This document shows, one piece after another, positions 46,938-57,592 of a DNA stretch of 64,000 nucleotides. The DNA is taken from contig CM065394.1 of the NCBI GenBank assembly GCA_033060915.1, forward strand, positions 18,871,501-18,935,500, in the 5' to 3' direction. Every line of letters begins with the position of its first letter. The stretch's first letter is position 1. The DNA comes from Euryodendron excelsum (Eukaryota; Streptophyta; Magnoliopsida; Ericales; Pentaphylacaceae). Made by a program: the position numbers and the translations under genes. The notes beneath the pieces are model-generated. The model searched no databases, was not told the origin of the DNA, and saw nothing but the letters and a program-made list of their open reading frames with translations.

Positions 46938-47732
46938 CTAGTAGGTCCCTTTTCTGGAGAACTCCTTAGCTGTGTATGGCCCTTCCCAATTCAGCCCGAG
47001 TTTGTCGTCACTGAGCTTTCGGGTAGACTGATTGACCCTCTTGAGGACCAGATCTCCTGCTTTGAATGCCTTGGGTTTCACTCTGGCATTGTGATACCTG
47101 TGCATCCTTTGTTGATAGGTAGCTATTTCCACGGCTGCTTGCATCCTTCTCCCTTCAAGTAGGTCTAGGCTCACCTTTAGGGCTTCGTTGTTGGCCTCAA
47201 CCTCAAAATGTTCGACCCTAGGACTATGCAGGCCTATCTCCATCGGGATGACCAATTTGGACCCGAAAGTTAAGGAGAACGGGGTGTGCCCTGTTGCGAC
47301 CCTTTCTGTCGTTCTGTAGGCCCATAAAATATTGGGAAGCTCCTCAGCCCATAAGCCCTTCGCCTTTTCTAGCTTTGCCTTGATACTATTGAACAGGGTT
47401 CGGTTGGTGACTTCGACCTGGCCGTTGGCTTGGGGGTGCTCTGGGGAAGAGAAATGATGGCCGATCTGGAGATCCGAGCACATCCGACCGAACTGACCGC
47501 CCTTGAACTGTTTCTCGTCGTATGTGATAATTACCTTTGGGATACCAAACCTACATATGATGTTCTTCCACAGGAAATCCTTCATTTTCTACTCAGTGAT
47601 GGTGGCTACTACTTCAGCTTCGGCTCACTTTGTGAAGTAGTCAACAGCTACCACCACAAACTTGGTCTAGCCTTTCCCCAAAGGCAGAGCCCCCACTATA
47701 TCGATTCCCCATTGGGCAAAAGGCCAGGGGCT
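46938..47732 (-). pseudogene. Gypsy B integrase core and C-terminus
   Basis: A 215-codon minus-strand frame (47585-46938) holds most of the rve core: 'FGIPKVIITYDEKQFKG' with the second catalytic Asp, and 'SSPEHPQANGQVEVTNRTL' with the Glu. It continues through 'LWAYRTTERVATGHTPFSL' and ends with a C-terminal region 'FKAGDLVLKRVN'. The first Asp lies upstream in the decayed stretch 47732-47586, which has several TAG stops. The end of the frame is the end of pol. Known role: integration. Confidence 0.9.
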
Positions 47733-48107
47733 CTAGATTGGCGTTAGTTCCTGTGGTGGTTGTCTTGGGATGCTGGAAAATCTTGGGCACTTGTTACATT
47801 TTCTTACAAACTCTTGGGCATCCTTCTCCATTGTGGGCCAATAGTAGGCTGCTCTGAGTATCTTCTTGGCCAAAGCCCTCCCTCCTGAGTGATTGCCGCA
47901 AACCCTTTCATGCACCTCTCTCATGATGTAATCAGCGTCCGTTTTTCCTGTACACCTTAGCCAGGGCATGGTGTGTCCCCTTTTATACGAGATGTTATTT
48001 ATTAGGGCGTACCTGCTGGCTCTATACTGAATCCCTCTTGCCTTAACTTTGTCCGCTGGTAAGGACCCTTGCTCTAAGTAGTTTCTAATTGGTGTTGCCC
48101 ATTCCAC
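47733..48107 (-). pseudogene. Gypsy B integrase zinc-binding region (H2C2)
   Basis: Open minus-strand frame with 'EVHERVCGNHSGGRALAKKI' supplying the two His, and 'YYWPTMEKDAQEFVRKCNKC' supplying the two Cys. The frame is followed by the rve core. Confidence 0.88.
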
Positions 48108-48137
48108 TTCCTGTTCTATCTGGAGTATTTTTGGGCT

Positions 48138-48566
48138 CTAAATGCTTGGCGAATCCAGCACTTCCATGGGTACTCCAGGGTCGTCCTCCTGAGATGAAGT
48201 AATCCTGGCCAGTCGATCTGCCTCATCGTTATGTAGTCTTGGTACTCTTTCTAGTAGTATTTTGAAAAATTTTCTTGCCAGGCTTTTCGCCATCTCACAA
48301 TACTCTTGTATCTTTTCTCCTCTGGCCTCGTATTCTCCTTTGACCTGTTCCACCATAAGTTGAGAGTCGCTCTGTACCAAGAAGTGCTCTGCTCCCATTC
48401 GCCAAGCCATCTTGAGGCCAACAATCAAGGCTTCGTATTCAGCCTCGTTGTTGGATGTGGGGAATTTGAACTTGACAACATATTTGATTTTGTGCCCTTC
48501 AACGGTGACAAGGACGACTCTGGCGCCGCTTGCTCTGTTAGTTGAGGAGCCGTCTATATTGAGCAC
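48138..48566 (-). pseudogene. Gypsy B second, archaeal-type RNase H (aRNH)
   Basis: Open minus-strand frame: 'LNIDGSSTNRASGARVVLV' with the first catalytic Asp, 'TSNNEAEYEALIVGLKMA' with the catalytic Glu, 'HFLVQSDSQLMVEQVKGEY' with the second Asp, and 'VPRLHNDEADRLAR' with the last. All four acidic positions are readable. A second RNase H of this type between the retroviral RNase H and integrase is known only from Tat-lineage elements among plant gypsy elements. It would remove element RNA during reverse transcription. Confidence 0.92.
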
Positions 48567-48755
48567 CCACTAGAGCTGCAGGCAGTTGTCACCGGGGTAG
48601 GTTGTTGGGTGGGTGAATTCAGTGATGAAGTCTGTTATAGCCTACCCCTTATTCGCCAGTCTTGGTCTGTACTGGATATCGAATTGGCTGAGCTCTATGG
48701 ACCATTTGACAAGTCTTCCCGAGGTCTCTGACTTGTGGAGGACCTTCTTCAATGG

Positions 48756-50053
48756 CTAGTTTGTCAGGACAACTATGGTGTGGGCCTGGAAGTATGGCCT
48801 CAATCTCCTTACTGAGGTTACAAGGGCGAGGGCTAGCAGCTCCATTGTGGGGTATCGCTCCTCTGCGCCCCTCAGGGCCCTACTTGTGTAATAGACAGGC
48901 TTTTGGATCCCTTCCTCTTGCCTGACCAGGGCTGAGCTTACCGCTGTATTTGACACGGCGAGGTAAAGATAGAGCTCTTCACCTTCTATGGTTCTGCTCA
49001 GCCTGCTCAGCAGTGACACTGAACTTATATATTCTTTGAGTTGTTGGAAAGCTTGTTCACATTCAAGGGTCCACTCAAAAGCTTTACGCAGAATTTTAAA
49101 GAAAGGAAGGCACTTATCTGTTGATCTGGAGATGAATCTATTCAGTGCTGCTACTCTGCCAGCCAGTCTTTGAACTTCCTTGGTGGACGTTGGGGACTGT
49201 ATGTCTAGTACTGCCCTGACTTTTTCGGGGTTAGCTTCTATCCCCTGGTTGGAGACCATGAACCCCAGGAACTTGCCAGATGCTACTCCAAATGCATATT
49301 TGGCAGGGTTCAAATTCATCTTATAGGTTCGTAGATTCTCGAACGTCTCTTCCAGATCTGCTAGGTGGTTAGTGGCTTGCTTGCCTTTTACTAGCATGTC
49401 ATCCACATAGACTTCCATGTTTCTTCCAATCTGATTGCCGAACATGCAGCTGACAAGTCTCTGGTAGGTTGCCCGACGTTCTTGAGGCTGAAGGGCATCA
49501 CTTTATAACAGTACAGACCCCTGTCTGTCACAAACACCATATGCTCTTGATCATGCTCCGCCATCTTTATCTGGTTGTACCCTAAGAAAGTATCCATGAA
49601 GGTTAACATCTCATATCATGCCGTCGAATCCACCAGGTGATCAATTATCGGTAAGGGGAAGCTATCCTTGGGACATACTCTATTCAGGTCTATGAAATCC
49701 ACGCACATCCTCCAGTTTCCATTTACCTTCCTGACCATCACCACATTGGATAGCCAGGTTGGGTACTGGGCCTCCTTTATAAAGCCAACTCTTGTCAATT
49801 TCTCAACTTTGTCTGCTACTGCTTCTTTGCACTCTGGGGCGAAGGTCCTCCTTATCTGCCTGACCGGTTTTACTGTTAGGTCTATGTTCAGATGATGGGT
49901 AATAACCCGGGTATCGATACCCGGCATGTCCTCATGAGACCGGGCAAAAACATCGGCGTTATGCCTGAGGAAAGACCTCAATCCTTCCTTGAATTCCTCG
50001 GGGGCTGTCATTCCGATTTTAACTATTTTGGTCTGGTCTTGCCCTCTGACCAC
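48756..50053 (-). pseudogene. Gypsy B reverse transcriptase and RNase H
   Basis: Three overlapping minus-strand frames. 50053-49616 gives 'VGFIKEAQYPTWLSNVVMV' and 'MCVDFIDLNRVCPKDSFPLP'. 49609-49391 gives 'TFMDTFLGYNQIKM' (first catalytic Asp) and 'YCYKVMPFSLKNV'. 49445-48756 gives catalytic 'MEVYVDDMLVKGK', then the thumb and the RNase H region 'EGEELYLYLAVSNTAVSSAL' and 'RGAEERYPTMELLALALV'. The frameshift near 49440 separates the second and third frames. All key RT motifs are present. Confidence 0.92.
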
Positions 50054-50104
50054 GACTTCCTCGAGTTCTTCTACCGGTTCTCCCCTCCTGATCTCCTCCT
50101 TGTC

Positions 50105-50772
50105 TCAAAGCTCTAGCTCCTCAATCAGCACGACCTCCTTAGTCTCCCCCTTGAGGGATGCCATATAACATTCTCTAGCGTTCTGCTGGTCACCCTTGGC
50201 TTCTCCAACTCCTTGTAACGTGGGAAACTTGACCTTCAGGTGGTAGGTGGAAGGTATGGCTTTGAATTCATTGAAGGCTGTTTTGCCCACAATGATGTTA
50301 TAAGCTGAAGGGCAATTCACCACTAAGAACGTTACCATCTTGGTAGCTTGTTGAGGTGTCGTTCCTAGCGTTACTGGTAGAGCTATGGAGCCCAAAGGTA
50401 TAACTCTGTCGCCAGTGAAGCCGACCAGGGGGAGCTGACCGATTGTAACCTCTCCATGCCTACCTTCGGCTGCTCGAAGGCCTTTAGGAATAGAATGTCT
50501 GCCGAGTTGTCACTGTCCACCAAGACCCTCCAGATCAAGAAATTAGACACCACTGCTAATATGACCAATGGGTCGTCGTGAGGCTGACACACTGCCCCAG
50601 CCTCCTCATCGGTGAACGTGATGAGATCATGCTCTGCCCTGGATTTTTTGGCTGACCAGTCTATGGACATGACTTCCCTCTGGCTCCGTGCCTCCCTAGC
50701 ATGTTGTTTCCTTGCTGATGAAGACTCTCCGCCACCTATGAACCCTCCAGAGATGACCCTTATCTCACCCAT
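50105..50772 (-). pseudogene. Gypsy B protease region
   Basis: Minus-strand frames 50772-50383 and 50395-50105 overlap with a shift. The protease motif reads VLVDSDNSADILF where the family has V(L/V)VDSGSSADIL, so the Gly of the catalytic triad DSG is Asp. 'FLVVNCPSAYNIIVGKTAFN' follows, the usual end of the domain in Tat elements. The catalytic Asp itself is kept. Confidence 0.85.
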
Positions 50773-50828
50773 GGGTTACTGGTTTTGCCTTTCCCTCTCT
50801 GGACTTTTCGTTCGGCCTGCTTTGGTGC

Positions 50829-52276
50829 CTAGTCTCGCCTCTTGTCACGTCTGCCCCCAGCTATGTACCTGCCTAATCTCCCTTGCCTGATCAGATTCTC
50901 AACTTGTTGCTTGAGTCGTAACAGTCCTCCGTATCGTGGCCATGGTCTTGGTGGAATCGGCACCATTTGTTGGTTGGCCTCTTCTTTGGTGGGGACCTCA
51001 TCCGTCCAGGCCATCTCAGCGTTGTATCCCCCTTGATCTTGTAGAGTACTTAATTCAAAGAAGTGTTCAGTGGGGTAAAGTGTTGGTTGTACCTGGCTAG
51101 CTTACTCCTATCGCTCTCTCCTCGTGGCTTCTGTTCTGCCAGCCTAAGGGCTTTCACTGCCCTGTCGTCTTTCTTTTCCTCCACCATCATCTTCTTGTCT
51201 AGGCTGGGTGTGGCGCTTTCCGGGTCTTCCCTGGCTTTGAGGGTATCCTCTGCGTTCATATATTTCTGTCCTCGGAGCATTAGCGCGGCCATGGTTTTGG
51301 GGGCCTCTTTGGCTAGGGAGAATAAGAATTTGGGGGTTCTGACGCCTGCAATGAAAGCTGCTACTGCCACTTTTTGATCCAGGTCATCCACATAAAGTCT
51401 CTTGGTTGAAACGGGGACAAACTCACGCAGGGTCTCCTTCTCGTGTTGCTTAGTGTTGAACAGGGAGGTGGAGGGTCTTTTCTGTCTCTGCCCCCCGATG
51501 TAATGGCTGACGAACAACCTGCTCAAGTCTACAAATTTATTGATTGTCGCGAAAGAGAGCCTGTGGAACCAAATCCTGGCTGGATCCTTAAGGGTGGTAG
51601 GAAACGCCCTACACATAATCTCGTTGGGAACCGCCTGAAGGTCCATCAGGGCCTTATATGTCTCAAGGTGGTCCAGGGGATCCTTTGTACCATCGAAGGA
51701 CTCCAACGTGGGCATCTTGAACTTCGGGAGTAAGGGCATCCTCATTACAGCTGGTGTAAATGGCGCGTCTTTCCTGTTTACCAGTTCTTCTACCATGCTG
51801 GGGCCTTTCTCTTTCACCGTCGCAATCACTCCAGCCAGTTTGGCCTGTATTTCCTTCAACTGCTCGTCCCACATCGGGTGAGTTTCGCCAGTGTGCTCCG
51901 GAAGCACCACTATTGCTGCCTTAGACCAATCGACGTGGCTCTAGGCTTCGTCAGCATGGAATCCAACCCCTCTCAGGGGAGGGTTTTCTCCAGGAAGCGT
52001 TGGGTCTTCTACTCCCCCGCCGGCGTCGCCTCCTTGGTTCCTTGCTGCAGGCTGGTTTGCAGGCATCGGTGGGTCCTCTAGCGGTGGTGGGTCCATCATC
52101 GCCGATGCCTCCTGTGGTGTTGGCAATCTCCTCTCCAACTCCTGATTCCGAGACTGGAGCTGGTTCATAGAAGCCATCATTTCGATGATCTGCTGCTCCA
52201 AGGCAGCAATTCTGGCGGTGCTTTGCTCCTCCATTGCTCCGTCTAACCTAATTGATGCAACACCGAATCGAGTCAA
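50829..52276 (-). pseudogene. Gypsy B gag
   Basis: From 52276 the minus strand reads an N-terminal coiled coil 'IAALEQQIIEMMASMNQLQS' and a Pro-rich stretch. An in-frame TAG at 51941-51943 is followed in the same frame by a 286-codon region (51910-51050) with the retrotrans_gag core: 'LESFDGTKDPLDHLETYKAL', 'MCRAFPTTLKDPARIWFHRL', and 'KRLYVDDLDQKVAVAAFIAG'. Near 50960-50900 a shifted frame shows the knuckle-like 'CRFHQDHGHDTEDC' of Tat gags. Known role: particle formation. Confidence 0.9.
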
Positions 52277-52300
52277 GACTATGAAACGACTATAGTGTCG

Positions 52301-52318
52301 TTCCCACAGACGGCGTCA
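52301..52318 (-). promoter_or_regulatory. Primer-binding site of gypsy B
   Basis: The minus strand reads TGACGCCGTCTGTGGGAA, two bases inside the 5' LTR. It differs by one base from the TGGCGCCGTCTGTGGGAA site known from Tat-lineage elements such as Cinful, Grande and RIRE2. Confidence 0.85.
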
Positions 52319-52320
52319 AC

Positions 52321-52868
52321 TGATGATACAATGAATTTGTACGTCTTTCCCGACCGCTAATGCGAGCTGTTGGGGTAATGAGTTCTCCTGTCTGAAACAC
52401 CGGTGTGGTGTCTGCCAAAGACACTCCGATAGCAAAGTTAGGCTGGAGATAGATGGGCAGAGTAACAGTATTCAAGGGGTGGTGTATTTCGTATCTTCTT
52501 GGGGATGATAACTGCCCTTCTTATAAGAGCGTTTGCTTAGATCGTGAGCACCTTCCTGGGATAGCCAATCGTGCCCTCGAGTTATGCCTCCATCATCGTG
52601 GGGATGTGTCATGCCTTGATATTAGGCTTCGTGGACCATGCTCCCGGTTGTGAGGGAACCGTCCCAATCATGGGATCGTGGGGGCTGATCGTCAGGCGAG
52701 AATCTCAGAGTACCTTAATGGCGGCGCCTGATGTATCGCTGGAGCTCTGCCATTTCGCCTACTAGCAGGCCTGGCCCAAGAGGGGGCGTGAAGGCCGGGT
52801 CTGAAGATGTGAGCCGAGCTCATCTGATCTATCCATACAGGGGCAGACCAGCTGCACTTATATTATCA
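52321..52868 (-). repeat. 5' LTR of gypsy B
   Basis: Starts TGATGATACAATGAATTTG and ends GCACTTATATTATCA on the plus strand. It is followed by AAGGT at 52869-52873. Confidence 0.94.
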
Positions 52869-52873
52869 AAGGT

Positions 52874-54548
52874 TTTTACTCAGTCAAGTTCCAATTCAAG
52901 GATGATTGTTTTGTTGCTTTATCAGGAGGACCATGGTTTCTTACTAGCCATTATTTAGCTGTTCTTCAATGGAAACCAAATTTTAGACCTTCTGTTGCTT
53001 CCTTAGAAAAAATGATCACTTGGATCCAATTTCTAGAACTGCCCGTGGAATATTCTGATTTTCAAATTTTGCGCTTCTCCTGTCAGTTGACCTATAAAAG
53101 TTGATTTTCATACTGGCTCCACTTCTCGTGCTCGTTATGCTTGTATTTGTGTTGAGCTTGATGCCTCTAAGCCTCTTGTTCCTGAAATTTCCATCGGCAA
53201 TCTCAAACAGGCAGTCCATTATTATGAACTTAAACGTGCCTTTTGTCATCATTGTGCAGAAATTGATCACTTTCAAACTAGTTGCTCTAAATCTTCCTCT
53301 ACTGATAAGTCTGCTCCTATTGACATTTTTGGTTTGAAGGTGCCAATTTCTAATAATAAATGGACCATTATTACTCGCCGTCCTGGTCGCAAATGTTCCT
53401 CGGCTGAGTTTTCAGAGGCGGTTCTTGCACAATCGAGACGTTCTGGTGATGGGCACATCCGGTTTGGACCGATCTCCCAATCTCCAACAGCAACTGGGGC
53501 CCGTGTAGCCAGAGACTCTTCCATGGGCCAATCAACTAGCGAACCCATGTCCATGCCAACTTCTTCTCAGCCCATTAATAAAAAAGCCAGCCCAATTAGG
53601 ACTTCCAAGTCATGATGTGAGATTGCTTCTTCAGCCCTCTTTTCTGAATGAAGACTCAGGCCTCGTCAGACCCAATTCCCGTCCTATCATCCCACTTCCT
53701 TCTTTGTCTTCAGACGGTGTCAGTAACCTCTCTTCAAAACAGCCAAATGGACGAATTGATCCACCTTGTTTTCGAAATACAGCTTCTTTGCCATCATTAT
53801 CAACATCTAAAACCGTTCATGTTTCTTCTAATCCTTCTTCTCTCTCTGATCCTACTTCTACATCTATTTCTATATCTCCTCCATGAAAACCTTTGGTCTC
53901 TTTAACTGCTCTTGTTTCTAACACTCGTGAATCCTCATCAGTCACCGATTCACTCATCGATTCACCTTTCACAGCGATCAACTGTTCCTCAGACCACAGC
54001 GCCTCTCTCTAATGGCCGCTTGTCTCCTCCACTGGCACGGCCACAACCGATTCTTCTACCATGGACGGTGTCAGACTCCCGTACCATTCTGAACTAGTAT
54101 GCCCACCCAGTTTCCCCGAACCATTTGTTTTCTCCTCCCAGGGAGCTGTTCCACCATCTACATCTGTCAAACCCTATTCCCGATCGTCACGAGCCAAGAC
54201 CTCATCCTTCTCGGCCAAGAAATTTGATGATCGAACTCGGGCACAACGAGTTCCTCATTCAACCATTTCATCTCCAACGCCACCTGATTCTGAGTCCGAG
54301 GGGAAATCCAAGCCTGGCCGTCGCCTTAAATCAAGAGCGCGAACCAATGACACGCGACCGCGAAGTGCAATACCGATGTCTGATTGTCCCAGGACCAAAC
54401 GTTCAAGGTCCCTGTCGCCAAACCGGCGGTGTTCCAAACGCCAATGATGCCGAACTTGGAGCCCACCTCAGCGGGCTTCGTGAGACCCTCCTTTGAATCT
54501 CGTCGCACCATGAAGTTACCCCTCTGGAATTGTCGCAGAGCGGGGGGG
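52874..54548 (+). pseudogene. LINE-1 ORF1 C-terminal part and start of ORF2
   Basis: This continues 42725-43116 after gypsy B. ORF1: 'GGPWFLTSHYLAVLQWKPNF', 'TWIQFLELPVEYSD', then the zinc knuckle CHHCAEIDHFQTSC (about 53240-53283, intact CX2CX4HX4C), then a long Ser/Pro-rich tail to about 54500. ORF2 begins 'MKLPLWNCRRAGG' (about 54509), the usual first residues of the endonuclease, and is cut off near 54548. There are several frameshifts (53090, 53610, 54100, 54440). Confidence 0.82.
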
Positions 54549-55790
54549 AATTTTTTTGGCGGTTTTTCAATAAGTATTAAATAAGGTTAAAATTTTAATA
54601 TTTATAAAATAGTAGTTCAGCGCCATTAACACAGGCGTCTTTAGTGAAAGTATTAATACTAATGATAATTTATAATTTTTTTTATTTTTTAAGTTAATTT
54701 ATTTTTTCTATTAAAAATTAAATTTTAAAAAAAAATTAAAAAAATCAAATCTATTGATATTTTTATATTTAAATATAAAATGTCAATAGAATTAACGTTT
54801 ATAGTCAAAAATCAAAAAAAGTCAAAACCAATGAAATCTTTACTTTTGGTATTGGTGTAATTATCTTGTTTATAGTATCAACAACTTTTAAATTAAAAGA
54901 GTATTGGAAGTACTAGTATTATTATATTTAAATATAAAATATCAATAGAACTAACGTTTATAGTCAAAAATCAAAAAACATCAAAACCAGTGACATTTTT
55001 ACTTTTGGTATTGGTGCAATTATCTTGTTCATAGTTTCAACAACTTTTAAATTGAAAGAGCATCGGAAGTACTGATCTAGCAAAGTGTTAAAAGTATCAT
55101 CTATAATGACATTTTCATTTTTAAACTGAAAGCGTCAAAGTCAATAATGTTTTCTAGTTCAATTTTGAAAACGTTAATGCGAAAGACATTTTTATTTTAA
55201 TTTTTGAAATTCTATTATCATTTCAAAAACTTAACATAAAATAACAAAAAATATTTACGAAAAGCATCATTGGCATTGACACTTTCTTTAAAGGCGTCAA
55301 TGCCAATGACGCCTAACCAGAGTTATGTGAATATTGAAAAAGTGGTCCTGATTTAATATTTATTGAATAAAATAATTCTATTTTGGTAAACAACTTTTAT
55401 CAAAAGTGATTTATTTTATTCAATAAATATTAAATTAGAATCACTTTTTCAATATTTACAACACACTAGTTTGGCGTCATTAGCATTGACGCTTTTAACA
55501 AAAGCGTCAATGCTAATAATGATTTACCTTTTAATTTTCTGTAATAAGAATTGCATTTTGAAAATAAAAATTAAATTATGAAAAATAACTAAAAGCGTCA
55601 ATAACACTGACGATGTTAATATCTAATAAAAGCGTCATTAGTAATGACGCTTTAAGTATTTCAATCAAAACATCAATAGCAATAACGTTTTAAGTAAAGA
55701 CGTCAATAGTATTAATGTCTTTTTTTATTTAGTTGAAAACGTCAATAATATTGATGCTTTTAGTATTCCACATATACGAATTCTCTCTCT
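54549..55790. repeat. AT-rich tract with inverted GCGTCAATRCTAATGACGC motifs
   Basis: More than ten short imperfect palindromes of the form AAAGCGTCAAT..TAATGACGCTTT are spread over 1.2 kb, for example near 55298, 55475, 55505, 55592, 55632, 55690 and 55735. Clusters of such motifs are typical of the subterminal regions of CACTA and related DNA transposons. I find no terminal inverted repeat or target duplication to close the element. The left edge abuts the truncated LINE-1 ORF2. Confidence 0.6.
55327..55459. repeat. Long inverted repeat (hairpin)
   Basis: The left arm 55327-55374 and right arm 55409-55459 are reverse complements with few mismatches ('gtgaatattgaaaaagtgg' against 'cactttttcaatatttac'). 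The loop is about 34 bp and itself holds a short inverted 'aacaacttttatcaaaagtg'. It could be a small hairpin transposon or part of a subterminal structure. Confidence 0.8.
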
Positions 55791-57592
55791 CAGTCAATTA
55801 GGTTGAATTTTATTTTTTTTATTGGTTCTCTCAAGCGAGTCTCTCCCCGACTTCTGCTTCCAAAGGCGCCTTCCAATGGCTAGAGAACTCGTTGCCGGTA
55901 ACATTGCACTCTCTCCGGCCCTCTCTGTCCCCCCATTGCTTTATCTTTGCCCCTCTCTGATCTCACATTTGCCATTGTCTACATTTTCAGAAGTTAGGGT
56001 TTTGACATTAAGGTAACATTGTTGTCTCTCTCTCTCTATATATATAATTAAGTTTGTTGTCTCTCTAAAAGAGTACCCACATAGTAAGTTGAAGGTGCAA
56101 CTAAACAAAAAGAAGCAAATTTATTACAATGTGGAAAGACAAGTCTAGGTCATTAGCTTCACCTAACTGTAAGAATGAAATACTTCAAAAATAGGAATGG
56201 TAGAAAACATGACTGAGACATGTTACTTAGAAATGCTTGAAAATATTGAGATTTTCTTATTTTTTGACTTTACCCATGACCGAGACATTTTACTTTTGCC
56301 AAATGAAAACTTATTTTCAATGGGTGATCCAATTAGTTGAGGAATAAGTATCAAGGATTCTATAATTTTTGAACAGCCTGATTTGAGCCTTGTAGGTTAA
56401 AACCTCAAATGAGTTTGCAGTCATATTTTTTTTCATCTCTTTTTCTTTGTTCTAATGAGGATGGCATAGAAATGTTGTTGAATGCGTATATTTCTTTTGG
56501 TTGAATTACATGCTTTTATTTTTCCCATACTTCACAAGTTACTACTCTCAATTAAAAAATTTTCGCACTCCAAATTATAATAAAACTTTTAACCTTAATG
56601 TTTTTATGGAGTACTAAAATAAGAAAATTAATGAGGGATTAGGTAAGAACCTTGTAGTGTCATCAGGAAGAAAAGAAGAAGAATCTTTAAGTGAAATAAA
56701 GCCAAAGAGTCTAACTCAATTGGTTATCACTAAAATCTTAAATTACATAAAACTCAAAAAACATGTAATCAACTGAAAACAAAGTTCTACTTAACAGTAA
56801 TTGAAATACTAGGAGCACTATTAATTGAGTTATAGCAGAACGTATATCATAGGATAGATGCAAAAAAAAAAAAAAAAAAAGTCTGAGAATAAGCTATTGG
56901 TACAATGAAGGAGATTGGGACTTTTATTTTAAAATGCAGAAGTGCATATGAGACAATAGTTGAAATGTTCCTAGAAATTAAACAACTCAAGGAAACATAA
57001 TGATAACTTGCTCTCCATCGTTGATCCTATAATTGTTGATTGGTTCACTATCAGGAAGCAGCTTCTAACCGTCATAGTATAAGCAAAAATTCCCCACACA
57101 TGTGACCTATTGCAAATTTATCTTCATAATTGCCTCTATAATTGCTGATTGTTTGTATCAACTATTGCAAACTTATTTTCATCAATGGATACATTGATAG
57201 AGGCATTGAGATAATAACAAAAGATAAGCTAGAAACCATTACTATTTCACTTCCATTTTAGTAAGTTTAGTATCTGATGACTTTGTCCTCTTTTCATTTT
57301 TTTCATAAGGTTTGAATTATCTTTACATCAATGGATACATCACATTAGCTCTTGTAAGTTGTTCACAATGATTATTTAAATTTAAGTTTAACTTGATCTA
57401 CCTTCATTTAACTTGTATTTTCACATGTTTAGTTAAAGTAAATTTGACTGAATGAGTACCGTATAGGTGATGTGCTATTGAGGCGGGACTATAGTACAAG
57501 ACCTTGACGAAGGCATATTATATGATAGGGAAGCGAAAGGGTTTTACACTATACAATACAAAACAATACTTCAATAATTAGAACAGTTTCTT
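55791..57592. other. Non-coding region upstream of the MULE gene
   Basis: 55800-56040 looks like a gene leader: CT-rich, a possible ATG at 55876 with a short frame, an 'aggtaac' splice-like site and a CT/TA microsatellite at 56015-56046. The rest is AT-rich with an 18-A run at 56862-56880. No product can be assigned. Confidence 0.4.

Larger units (their letters stand above)
43117..52868 (-). mobile_element. Gypsy element B (Tat lineage) with 5-bp target duplication
   Basis: LTRs at 43117-43665 and 52321-52868 (549 and 548 bp) bracket, on the minus strand, gag, protease, RT, RNase H, archaeal-type RNase H and integrase in that order. The second RNase H before integrase is the hallmark of the Tat lineage. 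The exact duplication AAGGT lies at 43112-43116 and 52869-52873. The primer-binding site is at 52301-52318, and a G-rich polypurine tract (GGGGGCATC on the minus strand) abuts the 3' LTR at 43666-43674. Length is 9752 bp. An antisense gene occupies 44269-46468. By eye the LTRs differ by about 10%, mostly transitions. Confidence 0.95.

Noticed and set aside
55876..56016. Small protein gene after ATG 55876
   Set aside because: Fewer than 50 codons, no domain, composition of a leader region; kept only as part of a non-coding stretch.
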